Under the pieces are notes generated by a model that saw only the letters and a list, made by a program, of their open reading frames with translations, did no database searches and was not told the origin of the DNA. Both the position numbers and the translations under genes were made by a program. From Orrella sp037026685 (GTDB taxonomy: Bacteria; Pseudomonadota; Gammaproteobacteria; Burkholderiales; Burkholderiaceae_B): a stretch of DNA of 64,000 nucleotides. Shown piece by piece: positions 34,860-43,329 of the stretch. Location: the NCBI RefSeq assembly GCF_037026685.1, contig NZ_JBANET010000016.1, positions 53,892-117,891 of the forward strand, read 5' to 3'. Numbering within the stretch: the stretch's first letter is position 1; each line of letters opens with the position of its first letter.

Positions 34860-35822
34860 TCATTCCACTTTCACGTTGGCCCGCTTGATGAGCGCCGCCC
34901 ATTCCTGGGCCTCTCCATCCAGCCATTGCTGGTATTGGGCCGCCGACTGGTAGACGGGCTCGACCATCATCTTGCGCAGCGTCTCCTGGGTGTCGGGCTC
35001 GCGCATGAAGTCCTGGATGGCCTGGTTCAGTTTCTGGACGGTTTCCGGCGGCGTGCCGGCAGGCGCGAACAGGCCTTGGGAAATCATCGCGGCAAAGCCC
35101 GGCACGCCGGCCTCGCTGATGGTGGGAACGTCCGAGGCATAAGGGGAACGTTCGGGCGTGGCGATCGCCAGCGCGCGCAGCTTGCCCGCTTTCAGCAGCT
35201 CCAGCACGGAGGGCAAGCCCGTGAACACCATGTCCAGGTGGCCGCCCACGGTATCGGAAATGGCAGGGCCGCTTCCTTTGTAGGGCACGTGCACCAGCTT
35301 TATCTTGGCCTGTTCCATCAGTTTTTCAGCCGCAAGGTGCGTGATGCCGCCCGTGCCTGAAGAGCCGATGGTCAAACTGCCGGGAGACTTGCGGGCGGCA
35401 TCGAGCAGGTCCTGGAAAGTCTTGAAAGGGGAGCCGGCCGGCACGACCAGCACGTTGCCGAAAGTCGCCAGATTGGCCACCGGGACCAGGTCCTTGCGCG
35501 AATAGGACAAGGAAGGATAAAGGGACGGGATGATGGTGTAGACCGCCGAATCGGAAACAAGCAGCATTTTGCTTTCGGGCGTGGACCGGACAACGGCTTC
35601 GGTGCCGATGATGCCGCCCGCGCCTGCGCGGTTCTCGACGATGACCGTTTCGTTCAAGGCCTTGCCCAGCCCGGGCGAGACCAGCCGCCCGAAAAGATCG
35701 GAGCCTCCGCCCGGGTTGTAGGGCACGATCAGCCGGACAGGCCCTGCCTGGGCGAAGACGGCGGCGGACGCGACAGAAAGGCCCAGCGCGAGGCAGCTCG
35801 CGCGCAACAGTGCTTTGAACAT
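34860..35822 (-). CDS. Bug-family (TctC) periplasmic solute-binding protein
   Basis: A 320-residue exported receptor. The signal peptide is MFKALLRASCLALGLSVASA, cleaved near AAVFAQAG. Family motifs are VRLIVPYNPGGGSDLFGRLV, VIVENRAGAGGIIGTEAV, IGSSGTGGITHLAAEKL, VPYKGSGPAISDTVGGHLDMVFTGLP and QGLFAPAGTPPETVQKL. It is first in the catabolic operon, so it probably binds the carboxylate handled by the downstream enzymes. No TctAB permease genes are adjacent. Expression is probably controlled by the divergent FadR-type regulator through the palindromes at 35911-35940. Confidence 0.93.
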   Translation of the reverse strand: MFKALLRASCLALGLSVASAAVFAQAGPVRLIVPYNPGGGSDLFGRLVSPGLGKALNETVIVENRAGAGGIIGTEAVVRSTPESKMLLVSDSAVYTIIPSLYPSLSYSRKDLVPVANLATFGNVLVVPAGSPFKTFQDLLDAARKSPGSLTIGSSGTGGITHLAAEKLMEQAKIKLVHVPYKGSGPAISDTVGGHLDMVFTGLPSVLELLKAGKLRALAIATPERSPYASDVPTISEAGVPGFAAMISQGLFAPAGTPPETVQKLNQAIQDFMREPDTQETLRKMMVEPVYQSAAQYQQWLDGEAQEWAALIKRANVKVE

Positions 35823-35910
35823 GGTTTGTCTCCTGGTTTTTTGAATGGGTACTGCGTGCAGGACCGGCGGGACTGCTGCTGTTGGCCGCCTAGGACTGTT
35901 TTTCGGCTAA

Positions 35911-35940
35911 ATTACATCATTGTAAAGTTGTAAGGCAACT
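35911..35940 (-). promoter_or_regulatory. Promoter with overlapping operator palindromes
   Basis: On the minus strand TTGCCT (35933-35938) and TGTAAT (35911-35916) form a sigma-70-like pair with a 16-bp spacer, reading into the Bug gene. Two adjacent perfect palindromes overlap it: TTACA-tcat-TGTAA (35912-35925) and AGTTG-taagg-CAACT (35926-35940). FadR-subfamily GntR regulators bind short palindromes of this kind, and one is encoded divergently 100 bp away. Regulator assignment is inference. Confidence 0.5.
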
Positions 35941-36041
35941 AGTCGGTGCGCCGGCGGCGGGCCGCAGGGCGCCGCTATACTGGTCACCCCACGGCCTCGC
36001 CCTGGGCAGGGCGGTACGTTGTCCTGATTTCCGGAACGTCT

Positions 36042-36842
36042 ATGTCCAGAGTTCAATCAAACGCCCGGGCGCGGGGCGCCTTGCGCGAGCCCGCCGCCGA
36101 AGACCTGCGCGCACAGCGCCCGCCAAGGCTGGCAGACCAGCTCTACGACCGCCTGCTGCAGCAGATCACCTATGGCAAATATCCCGAGGAAAGCCGGCTG
36201 CCGTCGGAGTTCGAGCTGTGCGCGGCTTTTGGCGTTTCCCGGCCGGTGGTGCGCGAGGCCCTGTTTCGCCTGCAGGCCGACGGCGTGATCGTCTCGCAGC
36301 GCGGGGCCGGCTCGTACGTGCGCAGGCGACCCAGTCCGGAGCTGATCCGGCTCGCGCCGATCGGCGGCCTGGCCGAGCTGGTGCGCTGCATGGAGCTGCG
36401 CGGCGCCCTGGAAGGCGAGGCCGCCTACATGGCCGCCATGCGCCGCGGCGACGAAGACATCCAGGCCATTGCAGCGGCGCTCCAGGACATGCGGCTCGCT
36501 TTCGAGGCGCGCCAGGTGGGCAACGAGGCCGATTACCGTTTTCACCAGGCGATTGCGGCGGCTTGCGGCAACGACCTTTTCGTCACCATGCTGCAATCGC
36601 TTTCCCAGCAGATCTTCGATTACATGCGCGTGATGCGCAGCCTTGCCCTGGCCAGCGCCGCCAGCCGGGGCCAGCAGGTGCAACGCGAGCACGAGCGCAT
36701 CTTCCAGGCCATCCGGGACCAGCGGCCCGAGCAGGCGCGGGAGGCGATGCGCGAGCACATCTACAACTCCAGGATGCGCACCCTGGATGCGAGCTTCTCG
36801 CCGGGCGCAAACCGGGGGCCTGGCGGGACCGCGGCCGCCTAG
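36042..36842 (+). CDS. GntR-family transcriptional regulator (FadR subfamily)
   Basis: A 266-residue regulator. The N-terminal winged helix has LADQLYDRLLQQITYGKYPEESRLPSEFELCAAFGVSRPVVREALFRLQADGVIVSQRGAGSYV. The C-terminal all-helical FCD domain has metal/ligand histidines in YRFHQAIAAACGNDLF, QREHERIFQAI and MREHI. FCD regulators usually repress a nearby catabolic operon until a carboxylate ligand binds. It is divergent from the Bug/GST/TPP/racemase operon. ATG at 36042 gives MSRVQSNAR; the frame is open upstream but without recognisable sequence. Confidence 0.93.
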   Translation: MSRVQSNARARGALREPAAEDLRAQRPPRLADQLYDRLLQQITYGKYPEESRLPSEFELCAAFGVSRPVVREALFRLQADGVIVSQRGAGSYVRRRPSPELIRLAPIGGLAELVRCMELRGALEGEAAYMAAMRRGDEDIQAIAAALQDMRLAFEARQVGNEADYRFHQAIAAACGNDLFVTMLQSLSQQIFDYMRVMRSLALASAASRGQQVQREHERIFQAIRDQRPEQAREAMREHIYNSRMRTLDASFSPGANRGPGGTAAA

Positions 36843-36870
36843 GCATTGCAAAGGCTCTACAATCGCCCGC

Positions 36871-38928
36871 ATGAGCTACCTGGTATTGGCCCGCAAATGG
36901 CGCCCGCGTTCCTTCGACACCCTGGTCGGGCAGGATCACGTGGTGCGCGCCCTGACCCATGCGCTGAGCACCCAGCGGCTGCATCACGCCTGGCTGTTCA
37001 CGGGCACGCGCGGCGTGGGCAAGACCACGCTCTCGCGCATCCTGGCCAAGTCCCTTAATTGCGAGACCGGCATCACGCCCACCCCTTGCGGCACCTGCCG
37101 GGCCTGCACCGAGATCGACGCGGGGCGCTTCGTCGACTATCTGGAGCTGGACGCGGCCTCGAACCGCGGCGTGGACGAAATGACCCAGCTGCTGGAGCAG
37201 GCGGTGTATTCGCCGGGGGCGGGGCGCTTCAAGGTCTACATGATCGACGAAGTGCACATGCTGACCGGGCATGCCTTCAACGCCATGCTCAAGACGCTGG
37301 AAGAGCCGCCGCCGCACGTCAAGTTCATCCTGGCGACCACCGATCCGCAAAAGATCCCGGTGACGGTGCTCTCGCGCTGCCTGCAGTTCAACCTCAAGCA
37401 GATGCCGGGCGAGGCCATCGTCGGCCACCTGCAGCATGTGCTGGACCAGGAGTCCATCGCCTACGAGGTGCCGGCCCTGCGGCTGATCGGCCAGGCGGCG
37501 GCCGGCTCGATGCGCGATGCGCTCTCGCTCACCGACCAGGCCATCGCCTATAGCGCCGGCAACCTGACCGACGAAGCCGTGCGCGGCATGCTGGGCACCA
37601 TCGACCAGCGCCACCTGGTGCGCCTGCTCGATGCCCTGGCCGCCAATGACGCGGCCGCCGTGCTGGCCGTGGCCGACGAACTGAGCACGCGCGGCCTGTC
37701 CTATTCCGGCGCGCTGGCCGACCTGGCGGTGCTGCTCTCGCGCGTGGCCATCGCCCAGCGCGTGCCGGGCGCGGCCTCGCCGGACGATCCGGTGGCCGCC
37801 GACATCGAGCGCCTGGCGCAGACCCTGCATCCGGACACCCTGCAATTGTTCTACTCCGTCGCGGTGCACAGCCGCGGCGAGCTGACGCTGGCCCCCGACG
37901 AATACGCCGGCTTCGTGATGGCTTGCCTGCGCATGCTTGCGCTGCTGGGCGATGCGCCGCCGGCGCCGGCTGGCGGGCCGGGCGGCGGCAAGGTTTCGGC
38001 TTCTCCGGACCGGCCAGGCACGCCGGCCCCCGCGGCCCCGGCCCCGGCCCCTGCGGCTGCCCCGGCTGCCGCTGCCCCGGCTGCCGTGGCTTCGGCGGCT
38101 CCAGCCGCGCCTGCGTCCGCCGCGCCCGAGCCGGCAGCCTCGGCGCAGGCGGCGGATCGCCCGCCTGCCGCGCCGCAGGCCCCGGCCGCTGCCGCCAGGA
38201 CGCCGCAGGCTCCCGCCGCCGCGCCCGTTTCCGTGCCTGCATGGGAAGACGCGCCGCCGGCCGCGCCCCACGTTGCCGGGCGTCCGGCAACGGACCAGTC
38301 CGCCGCCCCCGAGCCGCCCGACGACATGGATTACGGCGATCCGGGCTACGACATGGCCTATGACGGCCCGCCGCTGGGCTTCGAGCAGGACGGCTACGAG
38401 CCCGTGCCGATGGCCGAGCCGCTGCGGCGCGAAGCCCTGCGCGCCGAGCCGCCGCCTTCGGCCGGCAAGACGGTGGTGGCCGTGCCGGCCGCCTCGGCGC
38501 TGGGCGCGACCCCCACCGAAGGCGACATCAAGCTCGAAGGCGAATGGCATCGCCTGGCCGCGCGCCTGCCGGTCACGGGCCTGGCGGCCGAACTGGCCCG
38601 CCAGAGCGAGTGGGCCGGTGCCACGGGCCGGCGCATCACGCTGCGCGTGGCGGCCCGCACCCTGGCCGACAGCCCGGGCCGCGAACGCCTGCGCCAGGCG
38701 CTGGCCGAGCATTTCGGCGGCCACGTCCTGCTGGACATCGAAGTCGGTTCCACCGGCGCGGGCACGGCCCACGCCGTGGCCCTGGCCGAACAGGCGGCGC
38801 GCCAGCAGGCCGCCGAGCAGGCCATCCAGGCCGATCCCTTCGTGCAGGCGCTGCTCGACGATTTCGGCGGACGCATCCTGCCCGGTTCCATCCGCCCCGT
38901 TTCGATTCCTCCCGCCGCCGCGGCCTGA
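36871..38928 (+). CDS. dnaX: DNA polymerase III subunits gamma/tau
   Basis: A 685-residue clamp-loader ATPase. The conserved start is MSYLVLARKWRPRSFDTLVGQ. Walker A is GTRGVGKTTLSRIL, the zinc cluster cysteines lie in LNCETG...CGTCRACTEI, Walker B is YMIDEVHML, and the SRC motif is VLSRCLQFNL. A very Ala/Pro-rich linker (about residues 370-500) leads to the tau-specific C-terminal domain, which contacts DnaB and the polymerase. No A-rich slippery heptamer was seen, so programmed frameshifting to make gamma is not evident. It heads the classical dnaX-ybaB-recR operon. Confidence 0.97.
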   Translation: MSYLVLARKWRPRSFDTLVGQDHVVRALTHALSTQRLHHAWLFTGTRGVGKTTLSRILAKSLNCETGITPTPCGTCRACTEIDAGRFVDYLELDAASNRGVDEMTQLLEQAVYSPGAGRFKVYMIDEVHMLTGHAFNAMLKTLEEPPPHVKFILATTDPQKIPVTVLSRCLQFNLKQMPGEAIVGHLQHVLDQESIAYEVPALRLIGQAAAGSMRDALSLTDQAIAYSAGNLTDEAVRGMLGTIDQRHLVRLLDALAANDAAAVLAVADELSTRGLSYSGALADLAVLLSRVAIAQRVPGAASPDDPVAADIERLAQTLHPDTLQLFYSVAVHSRGELTLAPDEYAGFVMACLRMLALLGDAPPAPAGGPGGGKVSASPDRPGTPAPAAPAPAPAAAPAAAAPAAVASAAPAAPASAAPEPAASAQAADRPPAAPQAPAAAARTPQAPAAAPVSVPAWEDAPPAAPHVAGRPATDQSAAPEPPDDMDYGDPGYDMAYDGPPLGFEQDGYEPVPMAEPLRREALRAEPPPSAGKTVVAVPAASALGATPTEGDIKLEGEWHRLAARLPVTGLAAELARQSEWAGATGRRITLRVAARTLADSPGRERLRQALAEHFGGHVLLDIEVGSTGAGTAHAVALAEQAARQQAAEQAIQADPFVQALLDDFGGRILPGSIRPVSIPPAAAA

Positions 38929-38983
38929 GCCCCGCGCCGCCGGTCCGACCCTTCAAGCCTCAACGTACACGGAAGCTTCCATC

Positions 38984-39310
38984 ATGATGAAAGGACAACT
39001 CGCCGGCCTGATGCGCCAGGCGCAGCAGATGCAGGAAAACATGAAGAAGGCCCAGGAAGCCCTGGCCGACATCATCGTCGAAGGCGCGGCCGGCGGCTCG
39101 CTGGTCAAGGTTTCCATGAGCTGCCGCCACGACGTCAAGCGCGTGACCATCGATCCCAGCCTGCTCGAGGAAGACAAGGACATGCTCGAGGACCTGGTCG
39201 CCGCGGCCTTCAACGACGCGCTGCGCAAGGCCGAGGCGGCCGCCCAGGAAAAGATGTCCTCGGTGACCGCCGGCATGCCGCTGCCCCCCGGCATGAAGCT
39301 GCCGTTCTGA
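38984..39310 (+). CDS. ybaB: YbaB/EbfC-family nucleoid-associated protein
   Basis: A 108-residue DNA-binding dimer that lies between dnaX and recR in most proteobacteria. The start MMKGQLAGLMRQAQQMQENMKKAQEAL is the conserved N-terminal helix. VSMSCRHDVKRVTIDPSLL and MLEDLVAAAFNDALRKAE follow as in the family, and the tail ends GMPLPPGMKLPF. It influences nucleoid structure and may aid recombination. Two adjacent ATG codons (38984 and 38987) could serve as the start; the first gives the usual MMKG. Confidence 0.96.
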   Translation: MMKGQLAGLMRQAQQMQENMKKAQEALADIIVEGAAGGSLVKVSMSCRHDVKRVTIDPSLLEEDKDMLEDLVAAAFNDALRKAEAAAQEKMSSVTAGMPLPPGMKLPF

Positions 39311-39323
39311 CGCACCGGCCTGG

Positions 39324-39935
39324 ATGGACCGTCCCAGCCTGCCCGAGCCCGAGCCGCTGCTCGAGCTCATCGACGCCCTGCGCCGCCTGCCCGGGGTGGG
39401 CGCGCGCACGGCCCGGCGCATGGCCTATCACCTGATGCAGCACGACCAGGCCGGCGCCGGCATGCTGGCGCGCAGCCTGTCGGGCGCGGTGGAGCGGCTG
39501 CGCCACTGCGCCCGCTGCAATACCTTTACCGAGGACGAGGTCTGTCCGACCTGCCTCAATCCCCGGCGCGACGCCACGCAGCTGTGCATCGTCGAGACGC
39601 CGGCCGACCAGAACGTGATCGAGTCCAGCCACGGCTACCGCGGCCTGTACTACGTGCTGATGGGCCGGGTCGCGCCGCTGGAGGGCATCGGCCCGCGCGA
39701 GCTGGACTTCGAACGCCTGCTGGCGCGCGCCGCCGACGGCGTGGTGCAGGAGGTCATCCTGGCCACCAATTTCACCGCCGAGGGCGAGACCACCGCGCAT
39801 TTCCTGGCCGAGGCGCTGCGCGCGCGCGGCCTGGCGGTCTCGCGCCTGGCGCGCGGCGTGCCGGCCGGCAGCGAACTCGAATACGTCGATGCAGGCACCA
39901 TCGCCTGGGCGCTGATGGAGCGGCGCGCTACCTGA
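39324..39935 (+). CDS. recR: Recombination protein RecR
   Basis: A 203-residue RecFOR-pathway protein that helps load RecA at gaps. The helix-hairpin-helix region has LIDALRRLPGVGARTARRMAYHLM, the C4 zinc finger is CARCNTFTEDEVCPTC, and the Toprim domain holds LCIVETPADQNVIESSHGYRGLYYVLMG. The C-terminal Walker-like region GVPAGSELEYVDAGTIAWAL is complete. It lies 13 bp after ybaB, in one operon with dnaX. Downstream is a hairpin at 39963-39982. Confidence 0.97.
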   Translation: MDRPSLPEPEPLLELIDALRRLPGVGARTARRMAYHLMQHDQAGAGMLARSLSGAVERLRHCARCNTFTEDEVCPTCLNPRRDATQLCIVETPADQNVIESSHGYRGLYYVLMGRVAPLEGIGPRELDFERLLARAADGVVQEVILATNFTAEGETTAHFLAEALRARGLAVSRLARGVPAGSELEYVDAGTIAWALMERRAT

Positions 39936-39962
39936 GCGCGGCGAGCCCTGCGGCGTCGGCAT

Positions 39963-39982
39963 CGGGAATCCCCCGATTCCCG
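39963..39982. other. Perfect hairpin after recR
   Basis: Perfect arms CGGGAATC (39963-39970) and GATTCCCG (39975-39982) enclose CCCC, 27 bp after recR. There is no T-run. It may be a weak terminator or an operator near the ABC-transporter promoter. Confidence 0.4.
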
Positions 39983-39984
39983 GC

Positions 39985-40015
39985 TTGTCGTAGCGCCGCG
40001 GGCCTGGGGTATCAT
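39985..40015 (+). promoter_or_regulatory. Possible promoter of the ABC-transporter operon
   Basis: TATCAT (40010-40015, 5/6 match to the -10 consensus) lies about 60 bp upstream of the binding-protein gene. TTGTCG (39985-39990, 4/6) is 19 bp before it, slightly longer than ideal spacing. Confidence 0.3.
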
Positions 40016-40076
40016 CCAACGGCCCGCCGTCCCAGCCGCAGGATGGCCGGGCGAGAACGATAACCAGGAGACCGCC

Positions 40077-41117
40077 ATGACCTTCAGCCGTCGTCGCATC
40101 TTGCAGGCCGCCGGCGCCGCCGCCGCCTTGGGCGCGCTGCCCTCGCTTTCCTTTGCCCAGAAGCCCGAATCGTCCAAGGTCCACATCGCCGTGGGCGGCA
40201 AGGCGCTGGTCTACTACCTGCCGCTGACCATCGCCGAGCAGCTGGGCTACTTCAAGGACGAAGGGCTGGACGTCACCATCTCGGACTTCGCCGGCGGCTC
40301 CAAGGCCCTGCAGGCCGTGGTGGGCGGCAGCGCCGACGTGGTCTCGGGCGCCTTCGAGCACACGCTGCACATGCAGTCCAAGGGCCAGGCCTACCGCGCC
40401 TTCGTGCTGCAGGGCCGCGCGCCCATGATCGGCTTTGGCGTCTCCAGGAAGAACATGGCCGACTACAAAGGGCCGGCCGACCTCAAGGGCAAGAAGATCG
40501 GCGTGACCGCGCCGGGTTCGTCCACCAACATGCTGGTCAATTTCTTCCTGGCCCAGAACGGCCTGAAGGCCTCGGACGTTGCCATCATCGGGGTGGGCGC
40601 GGGCGCCGGCGCCGTCACGGCGCTGCGCAGCGGCCAGATCGACGCCATCTCCAACACCGACCCGGTGATCTCCATGCTGGAAGAGGGCGGCGAGCTGCAG
40701 ACCATCGCCGATACCCGCACCATGAAGGACACGCTGCAGATCTTCGGCGGCAACATGCCGGCCGGCTCGCTCTATGCGCCGCAGGCCTGGCTCAAGGCCA
40801 ATCCGAACACCGCGCAGGCGCTGGCCAACGCCATCGTGCGCGCCGACAAGTGGATCCAGAAGGCCGGCGTGGACGAGGTGGCCAAGACCGTGCCGGCGTC
40901 CTACCTGCTGGGCGAGCCCGAGGTCTACAAGGCCGCGGTGCGCAAGAGCCTGGACGGCCTGTCGCCCGACGGCATGATCCCGCCGGACGGCGCGGCCACC
41001 GCGCTCAAGGCCCTGGCGGCCTACATCCCGGACTTCCCGGCCGACAAGATCGATCCCGACAAGGTCTGGACCAACGAGTTCGCCGAGCGCGCCAACCAGA
41101 AGTACCCCAATGGCTGA
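40077..41117 (+). CDS. ABC transporter substrate-binding protein (SsuA/ThiY-like)
   Basis: A 346-residue periplasmic receptor. The N-terminus MTFSRRRILQAAGAAAALGALPSLSFAQ has a twin-arginine-like start and a signal cleavage after SFAQ. The mature protein opens VHIAVGGKALVYYLPLTIAEQLGYFKDEGLDVTIS, then KALQAVVGGSADVVSG, typical of the nitrate/sulfonate/taurine (NMT1) receptor class. The ligand could be a sulfonate, pyrimidine or other small anion; it cannot be told from sequence. The next gene starts eight bases before its stop codon ends. Confidence 0.92.
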   Translation: MTFSRRRILQAAGAAAALGALPSLSFAQKPESSKVHIAVGGKALVYYLPLTIAEQLGYFKDEGLDVTISDFAGGSKALQAVVGGSADVVSGAFEHTLHMQSKGQAYRAFVLQGRAPMIGFGVSRKNMADYKGPADLKGKKIGVTAPGSSTNMLVNFFLAQNGLKASDVAIIGVGAGAGAVTALRSGQIDAISNTDPVISMLEEGGELQTIADTRTMKDTLQIFGGNMPAGSLYAPQAWLKANPNTAQALANAIVRADKWIQKAGVDEVAKTVPASYLLGEPEVYKAAVRKSLDGLSPDGMIPPDGAATALKALAAYIPDFPADKIDPDKVWTNEFAERANQKYPNG

Positions 41118-41919
41118 ACCGGCGCTGTCGCTGCAAGGCATTACCTGCACCTTCGTCTCGCGCGAGGACCGCAGCCGGCGCTACACCGCCGTCCAGGACA
41201 CCGCGCTGGACGTGGCCGAAGGCGAGTTCGTCTCGGTGGTCGGCCCCACCGGCTGCGGCAAGTCCACCTTGCTGAACGTGGGCGCCGGCCTGCTGGCGCC
41301 CTCGTCCGGGCAGGTCAAGGTCTTTGGCCAGCCCTTGCAGGGCATCAACCGGCGCGCCGGCTACATGTTCCAGGGCGAGGCGCTGCTGCCCTGGCGCAAC
41401 GCGCTGGACAACGTCATCGCCGGCCTGGAATTCGCCGACGTGCCGCGGGCCGAGGCGCTGGCGCGCGGGCGCGAGTGGATGCGCCGCGTGGGCCTGGGCG
41501 GCTTCGAGGAACGCTATCCGCACCAGATGTCCGGCGGCATGCGCAAGCGCACCATGCTGGCGCAGACGCTGATCCGCGACCCGGACATCATCCTGATGGA
41601 CGAGCCTTTCTCGGCGCTGGACATCCAGACGCGCCAGCTGATGGAAAACGAGGTGCTCGAGCTGTGGATGGCCAAGCGCAAGGCCGTGCTGTTCATCACG
41701 CACGACCTGGACGAGGCCATCGCCATGAGCGACCGCGTGGTGGTGCTCTCGGCCGGCCCGGGCACCCGTCCCATCGGCGAGTTCGCCATCGACCTGCCGC
41801 GTCCGCGCGACGTGGCAGAGGTGCGCATGCACCCCCGTTTCGTCGAGCTGCACGCGGCCATCTGGGCGGTGCTGCGCGACGAGGTCCTCAAGGGCTATGC
41901 CCAGCAAAAACGGGCCTGA
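41110..41919 (+). CDS. ABC transporter ATP-binding protein (SsuB/TauB-like)
   Basis: A 269-residue ATPase. Walker A is VVGPTGCGKSTLLNVGAGLL, the Q-loop is YMFQGEALLPWRN, the signature MSGGMRKR, Walker B IILMDEPFSALD and the H-switch FITHDLDEAI. This set is typical of nitrate/taurine/sulfonate importers. It overlaps the binding-protein gene by eight bases, and the permease gene follows four bases after its stop, so the three are co-translated. It powers import by the permease at the inner membrane. Confidence 0.95.
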   Translation: MAEPALSLQGITCTFVSREDRSRRYTAVQDTALDVAEGEFVSVVGPTGCGKSTLLNVGAGLLAPSSGQVKVFGQPLQGINRRAGYMFQGEALLPWRNALDNVIAGLEFADVPRAEALARGREWMRRVGLGGFEERYPHQMSGGMRKRTMLAQTLIRDPDIILMDEPFSALDIQTRQLMENEVLELWMAKRKAVLFITHDLDEAIAMSDRVVVLSAGPGTRPIGEFAIDLPRPRDVAEVRMHPRFVELHAAIWAVLRDEVLKGYAQQKRA

Positions 41920-41923
41920 CGCC

Positions 41924-42715
41924 ATGTGGAAGATCAAACCCGGTTCGTTTTCCCTGCGCGCCTGCCAGCTGCTGCTGCTCGTGATCATCCTGGGCGGCTG
42001 GCACCTGCTCTCGCGCGACCCCAAGATCGCCTTCTTCTTCGGCGAGCCGCTCAAGGTCTGGGACCGCGTCTGGAACTGGTTCGTCGTCAACGGCGACATC
42101 TACCGCCACCTGGGCGTGACCCTGACCGAGACCGTGCTGGCTTTCGTCATCGGCACCGTGGCCGGCCTGCTATTCGGGCTGTGGCTGGGCCTGTCGCGCA
42201 CGGCCAGCGCCATCCTCGATCCCTACATCACCGCGGCCAACTCCATGCCGCGCGTGATCCTGGCGCCCATCTTCGGCATGTGGTTCGGCCTGGGCATCTG
42301 GTCCAAGGTGGCGCTGGCGGTCACGCTGGTGTTCTTCATCGTGTTCTTCAACGTCTACCAGGGCGTGCGCGAGGTCAGCCCCACGCTGCTGGACAACGCC
42401 CGCATGCTGGGCGCCGACCGCCGCCGCCTGCTGCGCTATGTGTACCTGCCTTCGGCCACCAGCTGGGTATTCTCCAGCCTGCACACCTCGGTGGGCCTGG
42501 CCTTCGTGGGGGCTGTGGTGGGCGAGTACCTGGGCTCGGCGCAGGGCGTGGGCTATCTCATCCTGCAGGCCGAAGGCACGTTCGACGTGAATACGGTGTT
42601 CGCCGGCATCCTGGTGCTGACCGCCTTCGCGCTGGTGCTCGACGGGCTGGTGGGCCTGATCGAGCGGCGCCTGATGCGCTGGCAGCCGCGCTCGGGGGAA
42701 ACGGAAAAGCTCTAG
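41924..42715 (+). CDS. ABC transporter permease (SsuC/TauC-like)
   Basis: A 263-residue inner-membrane permease with about six helices. The coupling EAA-like loop appears as NVYQGVREVSPTLLDNARMLGADRRRLLRYVYLPSATSWVF, and the segment TLTETVLAFVIGTVAGLLFGLWLGLS is typical of BPD_transp_1. Both MPSKNGPDAMW (start 41897, inside the ATPase gene) and MWKIKPG (start 41924) are possible; the second leaves a four-base gap and was preferred. It completes a binding protein-ATPase-permease set. Confidence 0.93.
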   Translation: MWKIKPGSFSLRACQLLLLVIILGGWHLLSRDPKIAFFFGEPLKVWDRVWNWFVVNGDIYRHLGVTLTETVLAFVIGTVAGLLFGLWLGLSRTASAILDPYITAANSMPRVILAPIFGMWFGLGIWSKVALAVTLVFFIVFFNVYQGVREVSPTLLDNARMLGADRRRLLRYVYLPSATSWVFSSLHTSVGLAFVGAVVGEYLGSAQGVGYLILQAEGTFDVNTVFAGILVLTAFALVLDGLVGLIERRLMRWQPRSGETEKL

Positions 42716-42770
42716 CGGCGATTCGTATAAAGTAGCCTCCTTTGCCTACAACGACAAAGGAGTCCGCAGC

Positions 42771-43304
42771 ATGGCCCGTATCCCCTATGCCGATCTGGAA
42801 GGCGCCCAAGCCAAGCCCCTGGTCGAGCGCATCGTCGCCGAGCGCGGCAGCGTCCTGCACCTGTACCAGATGCTGCTGCACAGCGCGCCGGTGGCCGAGG
42901 GATGGCTCAACTACCTGACCGCCATCCGCCAGAAGAACAGCCTGCCCGGCGACCTGCGCGAGCTGGTCATCATGCGCGTGGCCGCCATCAACGGCGCGCC
43001 CTACGAGGCCGACCAGCACGCCCCCATCGCGCTCAAGGAGGGCGTCTCCCAGGCCCAGCTCGATGCGCTGCCCCAATGGGAGCAATCGGACCTGTTCGAT
43101 GCGCGCCAGCGCGCGGTGCTGGCCTATACCGACGCCATGACGCGCACCGTCCAGGTGCCGGACGCGGTGTTTGCCGCCGTGCAGGCCCATTTCGACCACC
43201 GCGAGCTGGTCGAGCTGACCGCCACGGTGGCCGCCTACAACATGGTGTCGCGCTTCCTGGAGGCCCTGCAGGTGCACAGCCACGACGAGCCGGGCAAGCA
43301 CTGA
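42771..43304 (+). CDS. Carboxymuconolactone decarboxylase-family protein
   Basis: A 177-residue all-helical protein of the CMD/AhpD fold. The conserved block is LPGDLRELVIMRVAAINGAPYEADQHAPIALKEGVSQAQLDAL. AhpD-type CxxC redox cysteines are absent, and the position reads YEADQHAP as in carboxymuconolactone decarboxylase-like proteins, with the conserved His. Function is probably ring-lactone or hydrolase-like catabolism rather than peroxide defence, but is not established. It lies 55 bp after the ABC operon with a good RBS (AAAGGAG) and may be part of the same regulon. Confidence 0.88.
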   Translation: MARIPYADLEGAQAKPLVERIVAERGSVLHLYQMLLHSAPVAEGWLNYLTAIRQKNSLPGDLRELVIMRVAAINGAPYEADQHAPIALKEGVSQAQLDALPQWEQSDLFDARQRAVLAYTDAMTRTVQVPDAVFAAVQAHFDHRELVELTATVAAYNMVSRFLEALQVHSHDEPGKH

Positions 43305-43329
43305 GCCGGCTTTCGCCCGGCGCTGGGCC

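Noticed and set aside
36871..38928. Programmed frameshift site in dnaX.
   Set aside because: No A AAA AAG-type heptamer or equivalent was found before the linker, so only full-length tau is annotated.
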